From JACCXG01 sp963834305 (GTDB taxonomy: Bacteria > Acidobacteriota > Vicinamibacteria > Vicinamibacterales > 2-12-FULL-66-21), in the NCBI GenBank assembly GCA_963834305.1, contig CAWIAX010000004.1:186001-250000 (forward strand): DNA of 64,000 bases, in the 5' to 3' direction. Made by a program: the position numbers and the translations under genes. Below, one piece after another: positions 60,006 to 64,000 of the stretch (the stretch's first letter is position 1; each line of letters starts with the position of its first letter). The notes below the pieces were generated by a model. That model did not search any database. It saw only the letters and a program-made list of their open reading frames with translations, and was not told the origin of the DNA.

Positions 60006-60973
60006 CCCCGCCTGCTCCGGCCGGCCGCGTCAGCGACCACTTCAACGGCCGGACGTTCTTCAACCCCACGGGGGCGAACGGCCAGCCGGTCTACAAGGTC
60101 GTGCAGATGATGCGCGAGCGGGGGCAATCGTGGCCCGCGTCCGTGCCCGTCGTGCCGCGCACGCCGCCGCCCCGCGAGGATGCCGCGGCCGTGGTGACGT
60201 TCATCGGCCATTCGAGCTTCCTGATCCAGACGCCCCACGGCAACATCCTGACAGATCCCGTGTACGCCGAGCGCGCCAGCCCGCTCACGTTCGCCGGGCC
60301 CCGGCGCGCACGCCAGCCCGCCGTGCCGTTCGAGGCGCTGCCCGATATCGCCGTCGTGCTGCTCAGCCACAACCACTACGACCACTGCGACCTGCGCACC
60401 CTGCGCCGGCTCGCCGCGCGCTGCGGCCCGCTGGTCGTCACGCCGGTGGGCAACCGGCGGCTGCTCGAGTCGGCCGGATTACGGCGGATCGAAGAGATCG
60501 ACTGGTGGGAGGAGGCGGCCGCCGCACCGATGCCGGTCACGCTCACCCCGGCACAGCACTTCTCCGCGCGCCACCCCTTCGACCGCAACCGCGCGCTGTG
60601 GGGCGGCTTCGTGGTGGCGGCCGGCGGCCGCCGCATCTACTTCGCGGGCGATACCGGCTACGGTCCGCACTTCCGGCAGCTGCGCGACCGGCTGGGCCGC
60701 ATGGACCTGGCGCTGCTGCCGATCGGCGCCTACGAGCCCCGCTGGTTCATGAAGGACGTCCACATGAACCCGGCCGAAGCGGTGCAGGCCCACCTCGATC
60801 TGGACGCCCCACCGTCCATCGGCATGCACTTCGGCACCTTTCAGCTCACCACCGAAGGCATCGACGCCCCGCTGATCGATCTCGAGGCCGCGCGCGGGGC
60901 GCGCGGCGTGCCAGAGGCCCGGTTCCATACGCTCGAGTTCGGCGGCTCGCTGCGGCTGGATCCGTTGCCGTAG
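60002..60973 (+). CDS. Metallo-beta-lactamase-fold hydrolase (UlaG/NAPE-PLD-like)
   Basis: A 323-residue MBL-fold enzyme. The zinc motif is SHNHYDHCDLRTL (HxHxDH) after LSH, with further ligands at LTPAQHFSARHPFD and FAGDTGYGPHF (D), and a late histidine in GMHFGTFQLTTEG. This pattern fits UlaG-type L-ascorbate-6-phosphate lactonases and N-acylphosphatidylethanolamine phospholipase D relatives. GTG 60002 is used because it overlaps the previous stop by 4 bp (GTGA), implying coupling to the esterase gene. No signal peptide is visible with this start. Confidence 0.9.
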   Translation: MTPPAPAGRVSDHFNGRTFFNPTGANGQPVYKVVQMMRERGQSWPASVPVVPRTPPPREDAAAVVTFIGHSSFLIQTPHGNILTDPVYAERASPLTFAGPRRARQPAVPFEALPDIAVVLLSHNHYDHCDLRTLRRLAARCGPLVVTPVGNRRLLESAGLRRIEEIDWWEEAAAAPMPVTLTPAQHFSARHPFDRNRALWGGFVVAAGGRRIYFAGDTGYGPHFRQLRDRLGRMDLALLPIGAYEPRWFMKDVHMNPAEAVQAHLDLDAPPSIGMHFGTFQLTTEGIDAPLIDLEAARGARGVPEARFHTLEFGGSLRLDPLP

Positions 60974-61032
60974 CGTGGCTCGAGTGATGTTATGCTGCGG
61001 GGCCGCGGCCTCGAGAGCAAGAGAGACATTCC

Positions 61033-62074
61033 ATGACATACAACGTCGGCATCATCGGTTACGGCTGGGCCGCGACTGCGCACATCGCGGCGATCAACGC
61101 CACCAGGCAGGCCCGCGTCACGGCGGTGTGGTCGTCGCGCCGGCTCTCGTCCGAGGAGCTGAGCGCGCGCCACGGCTGCCCGATCCGCGCCTACACCGAC
61201 CTCGAGGCGATGCTCTCGAGTCCCGACATCCAGGCCGTCGACATCACGAGCTATCCCAATCAGCACGCTGGCCAGTTCCAGCTGGCGCGTCAAGCACGGC
61301 CGCCACGTCATCGTCGAGAAGCCGCTGGCCGTCGAGTGGGACGAGGTGCTGGCGATGAAGCGCGCCCTGGCCGGCACGGACGTGAAGACGTGCGTGGGAT
61401 TCGAATGCCGCTTCTCGTCGCAGTTCCTGGCGACGAAGTCGGTGATCGACTCGGGACTGGTAGGGCGGCTGCACTACGGCGAGATCGACTACTACCACGG
61501 CATCGGCCCGTGGTACGGGCAGTACCGCTGGAACACGCAGCAGGCGCTCGGCGGCAGCGCGCTCCTCACCGGCGGCTGCCATGCGATGGACGCGCTGCTG
61601 CTCTGCATGGGCAGCGACGTCGACGAGGTGACGAGCTACGCCACGCAGAGCGTGAACCCGGTGTTCGCCGCCTACGAATACCCGACCGCCAGCACGACCC
61701 TGCTGCGGTTCGCGAGCGGCGCGGTGGGGAAGTGTGCCGCGGTGGTGGACTGCCTGCAGCCGTACTACTTCCACACCCACCTGGTCGGCAGCGAGGGCAG
61801 CATCCTCGACAACAAGTTCCACTCGCAGAAGCTCGGCGGGCTGAACCGGAACGCGTGGAGCGAGCTGTCGATGCGGATGCTCGACAGCGGCGACGTCGCC
61901 GACCATCCCTACCAGACGCAGTTCCAGGCCTTCTTCGACGCTCTCGACGCCGGCACGGACATGCCGCTCACGAGCTTTGCCGAGGCGTTCGCGACGCACC
62001 GCGTCATGGCCGCCGCCGACAAGTCGGCGGCCGAGAAGCGGACGGTGAAGCTGGCCGAGATAGCCGCGGACTGA
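61033..62074 (+). CDS. Gfo/Idh/MocA-family oxidoreductase (one extra base in frame)
   Basis: About 346 residues after correction. The N-terminal Rossmann motif GIIGYGWAATAHIAAI (residues 6-21) binds NAD(P); the catalytic EKP motif is in HVIVEKPLAVEWDE, and the C-terminal domain has GGSALLTGGCHAMDALLLC with the conserved histidine. Members oxidise or epimerise sugars and cyclitols. The frame is shifted at about 61288 by one extra C (GCGCGTCAAG). Start ATG 61033 has AGAGAG upstream, and a TATGCT hexamer lies at 60991-60996. It heads a four-gene plus-strand set with the deacetylase and NagB-like protein genes. Confidence 0.93.
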
Positions 62075-62078
62075 CGGG

Positions 62079-62876
62079 ATGCCGTCCGCGATCGCCATCG
62101 CCGCCCACCCCGACGACATCGAGTTCGTGATGGCCGGCACGCTGCTCCTGCTCCGGCAGGCCGGGTGGGACATCCATTACCTCAACCTCTCGACCGGAGA
62201 CCTCGGCAGCCTCGAGCGCTCGCCGGCCGAGACCGCGCGGGTCCGCCGGCGCGAGGCGAAGGCCGCCGCCAGGGCCCTCGGCGCCACCTGGCACCCGCCG
62301 ATCTGCAACGACCTCGCGATCTTCTACGACGCCGCCACGCTTCGCCGCGTCGCCGCAGCCATCCGCGACGCCGCGCCCTCGGTGATCCTCACGCACTCGC
62401 CGCGTGACTACATGGAAGATCACACCAACACCGCGCGGCTGGCGGTGTCGGCGGCCTTCGTGCGGGAGATGCCCGGCTACCGGACCGTGCCCGGCCGCCA
62501 GCCGGTCGCGCTGCCGGTCACCATCTACCACGCCAGCCCGCACGGCCTGCGCGACCAGCTGCGCCAGCGCGTGCGCCCGGGCGCGTTCGTCGACACGACC
62601 TCCGTCCACGACGCCAAGCGCGCCGCGCTGGCCTGCCACGCCAGCCAGCGGACGTTCCTCGACGCCACGCAGGGCATGGACAGCTACCTCAAGACCATGG
62701 ACGACTTCAGCCGGCAGGTCGGGCGGCTGTCGGGCAGGTTCCGCCACGCGGAAGGCTGGCGGCGCCACCTGCACTTCGGGTTCTGCGACGAGGGCGCCGA
62801 TCCGCTCCGCGCCGTGCTCGGACGCCGCTACCAGATCAACGCCGGCTACGAGCGCGCCCTGGCGCGCTACAGGTGA
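62079..62876 (+). CDS. PIG-L/LmbE-family N-deacetylase
   Basis: A 265-residue metal-dependent deacetylase of the PIG-L/LmbE superfamily. The zinc motif AHPDDIEF (residues 8-15) has the AHPDD signature, and a third ligand is in SPRDYMEDHTNTAR (HxxH-like). These enzymes remove N-acetyl groups from GlcNAc-type substrates such as mycothiol precursors, GlcNAc-PI or other N-acetyl hexosamines. The gene starts 4 bp after the Gfo/Idh gene and overlaps the NagB-like gene, so a coupled deacetylation then isomerisation of an amino sugar is suggested. Confidence 0.93.
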   Translation: MPSAIAIAAHPDDIEFVMAGTLLLLRQAGWDIHYLNLSTGDLGSLERSPAETARVRRREAKAAARALGATWHPPICNDLAIFYDAATLRRVAAAIRDAAPSVILTHSPRDYMEDHTNTARLAVSAAFVREMPGYRTVPGRQPVALPVTIYHASPHGLRDQLRQRVRPGAFVDTTSVHDAKRAALACHASQRTFLDATQGMDSYLKTMDDFSRQVGRLSGRFRHAEGWRRHLHFGFCDEGADPLRAVLGRRYQINAGYERALARYR

Positions 62877-63841
62877 CACCCGTGCAGACGAGACCCAAGC
62901 GCATGCCGAGAAAACACAGCGCCATCGCCCCCGAGTGGTGGGACTACACGACGCTCGACGCCGACCTGATCGAGGAGGCCGCCCGGCTGACGCCGCGCGA
63001 TCTCGCCCGGCTGTCGCGGCCGGGCTTCACCGTGCAGTTCTACGACACGATCGAGGAGTTCTACCTCGCCGAGGCGCTCGAATACGTGGACGCGTGGCGC
63101 CAGAGCACGAGCGATGCGCCCGTGGGCATCTGCGGCCCGATCGGCCCGACCGAGCAGCTGCCGCTGGTGGCCAGGATCGTCAACGCGCTCGGTCTCGACG
63201 TCAGGTCCGGACATTTCTGGGGCATGGACGAGTGGTTCGACACCGCGACCGGCCGCGAGGTCCCGGTCACGCATCCCCTCAGCTTCGAGCGCGCCGACCG
63301 CGACCTCTGCTTCAGCCGGATCCGCCGATCGCTGCGCATGCCCGACGCGCACCTGCACTTTCCCAAGGCGGACACCAGCGCCTACCGGGCAACCTGGGAT
63401 GCCGGTGTGCGCTGCGCGGTGATGCAGGGCGGGCAGGGGGACGTCAAGCACTGGGCGTTCAACGATCCGCTGCCGCGCCGGGGCCGCTACCGCGACGCGC
63501 CGCCGACGGCCGACGAGTACCGGCGGCTGGCAACCCGTGTCGTCGATCTGCACCCGCTGACGATTGCGCAGAATGCCCGCACGAGCGGCGGCGGCAACAT
63601 CTCGCTGGTGCCGACCCGGGCGATTACCGTTGGCCCGGTGGAGACGTGGAAGGCGGAGAAAGTGTCGATCTGGCACGCCGGCAGCCACGACAACCCCTTC
63701 GGCCAGCGGCTCACCGCCCTGATGATCGCCAAGGGCATCGTCGACACCGCGGTGCCGATGTCGCTGCTGGCCGGCCATCCGAACGTGCAGTTCAACTACC
63801 TGCGCAGCGGCATCGGCACCTGCGCGGTGCAGATGCATTAG
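62873..63841 (+). CDS. NagB-like glucosamine-6-phosphate isomerase/deaminase-fold protein
   Basis: A 322-residue protein resembling the NagB/RpiA phosphosugar isomerase fold. The motif PVGICGPIGPTEQLPLVARI (about residues 81-100) recalls the phosphate loop and GHFWGMDEWF (about 119-128) corresponds to the DEY/W-type region of NagB. The other NagB landmark (GxGxxGHxAFNEP) is altered, seen here as AVMQGGQGDVKHWAFNDP. The overlap with the deacetylase gene is GTGA at 62873; an in-frame ATG at 62903 is an alternative start and gives a normal-looking N-terminus. Function is probably deamination or isomerisation of an amino-sugar product, but the altered motif leaves it open. Confidence 0.75.
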   Translation: MTPVQTRPKRMPRKHSAIAPEWWDYTTLDADLIEEAARLTPRDLARLSRPGFTVQFYDTIEEFYLAEALEYVDAWRQSTSDAPVGICGPIGPTEQLPLVARIVNALGLDVRSGHFWGMDEWFDTATGREVPVTHPLSFERADRDLCFSRIRRSLRMPDAHLHFPKADTSAYRATWDAGVRCAVMQGGQGDVKHWAFNDPLPRRGRYRDAPPTADEYRRLATRVVDLHPLTIAQNARTSGGGNISLVPTRAITVGPVETWKAEKVSIWHAGSHDNPFGQRLTALMIAKGIVDTAVPMSLLAGHPNVQFNYLRSGIGTCAVQMH

Positions 63842-64000
63842 CGGCCGGGAGGTACGAACTTCACGCACACGGGCGCGCCGACGGCCGCGGTCTGGCCGGT
63901 TGGCGTGAGCCGGCCGGTCGCCGCGTCGATCCGGAACACCACGACCGAGTCGGATCGCTGGTTGGCCGCCAGCAGGAACGTACCCGTCGGATCGAGGCCG
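63838..64000 (-). CDS. C-terminus of a lactonase-family beta-propeller protein (partial)
   Basis: Only 53 codons and the TAA (63838-63840) are inside the window. They read as the end of a 6-phosphogluconolactonase-type (Lactonase, seven-bladed) propeller: FLLAANQRSDSVVVFRIDAA, then GRLTPTG and GAPVCVKFVP, which is the highly conserved final blade of this family. The stop codon overlaps the stop of the NagB-like gene tail to tail by 2-3 bases. The rest of the gene lies beyond 64000. Confidence 0.8.
   Translation of the reverse strand, partial: GLDPTGTFLLAANQRSDSVVVFRIDAATGRLTPTGQTAAVGAPVCVKFVPPGR

Overview
The window is a 64 kb piece of a very GC-rich chromosome, densely packed with genes on both strands. 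It carries no tRNA, rRNA, insertion sequence, integrase or CRISPR array that I can see. The gene mix points to a soil-type Acidobacteriota, most likely class Vicinamibacteria. Supporting genes are an Oar-like TonB-dependent receptor with an N-terminal carboxypeptidase-regulatory-like domain, a VWFA-related secreted protein, Asp-box (BNR) propellers, a DUF1549/DUF1553 plus DUF1501 pair, a PQQ dehydrogenase paired with a cytochrome c, and many exported sugar-processing proteins. This assignment is inference from gene content.

Layout. 1-13 kb: aspartate-semialdehyde dehydrogenase, an EamA transporter, a TauE/SafE permease overlapping a YCF48-like propeller, a VWFA protein, a ThuA-like lipoprotein, CorA overlapping a response regulator, a large BNR propeller, a metallo-beta-lactamase-fold hydrolase, a fasciclin protein and TruA. 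13-23.5 kb: a cyclic-nucleotide-domain/patatin phospholipase overlaps by 4 bp a 2,822-residue single-module reducing polyketide synthase whose C-terminus is a PlsC/AGPAT-type acyltransferase. 23.5-30 kb: a flavin-dependent luciferase-like oxidoreductase, an M16 peptidase, an exported isoaspartyl methyltransferase, a GIY-YIG protein and a TPR protein. 30-38 kb: the TonB receptor, a methyltransferase-like exported protein, and a GntR/LacI-type regulator divergent from a HAD phosphatase and a small membrane protein. 38-42 kb: an M23 peptidase followed by an electron-transfer operon (11-heme cytochrome, DUF3365 heme protein, b-type membrane protein). 42-50.5 kb: DUF1549/1553, DUF1501 and a Tat-exported propeller, then a diheme cytochrome and a PQQ dehydrogenase. 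50.5-64 kb: mostly sugar and glycan metabolism (sugar-phosphate isomerase fold, SDR, GH88, DUF4038, esterase-SMP-30 fusion, Gfo/Idh/MocA, PIG-L deacetylase, NagB-like protein, lactonase), with an HD-GYP protein in between.

Two things stand out. First, the patatin/PKS-acyltransferase pair looks like a compact lipid-making and lipid-remodelling unit: every catalytic motif is intact, the synthase ends in its own acyl-glycerol-phosphate acyltransferase, and the upstream phospholipase carries a cyclic-nucleotide-binding-like sensor. Second, the gaps between genes hold three families of 7-bp tandem repeats (TTGGGNN, TKCARGG and AAGGGCN on the G-rich strand). All three reduce to (GGGN4)n, so they are G-quadruplex-capable. 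They occur at gene ends, in inverted pairs at two convergent junctions, and run into coding sequence in three places.

Six genes between 30.4 and 61.3 kb are broken only by extra nucleotides, never by missing ones, 21 in total by my reading. This most likely reflects sequence error rather than gene decay, so I describe these genes as intact families. Several genes have a -10-like hexamer 6-9 nt upstream of the start codon, which suggests that leaderless transcripts are common.
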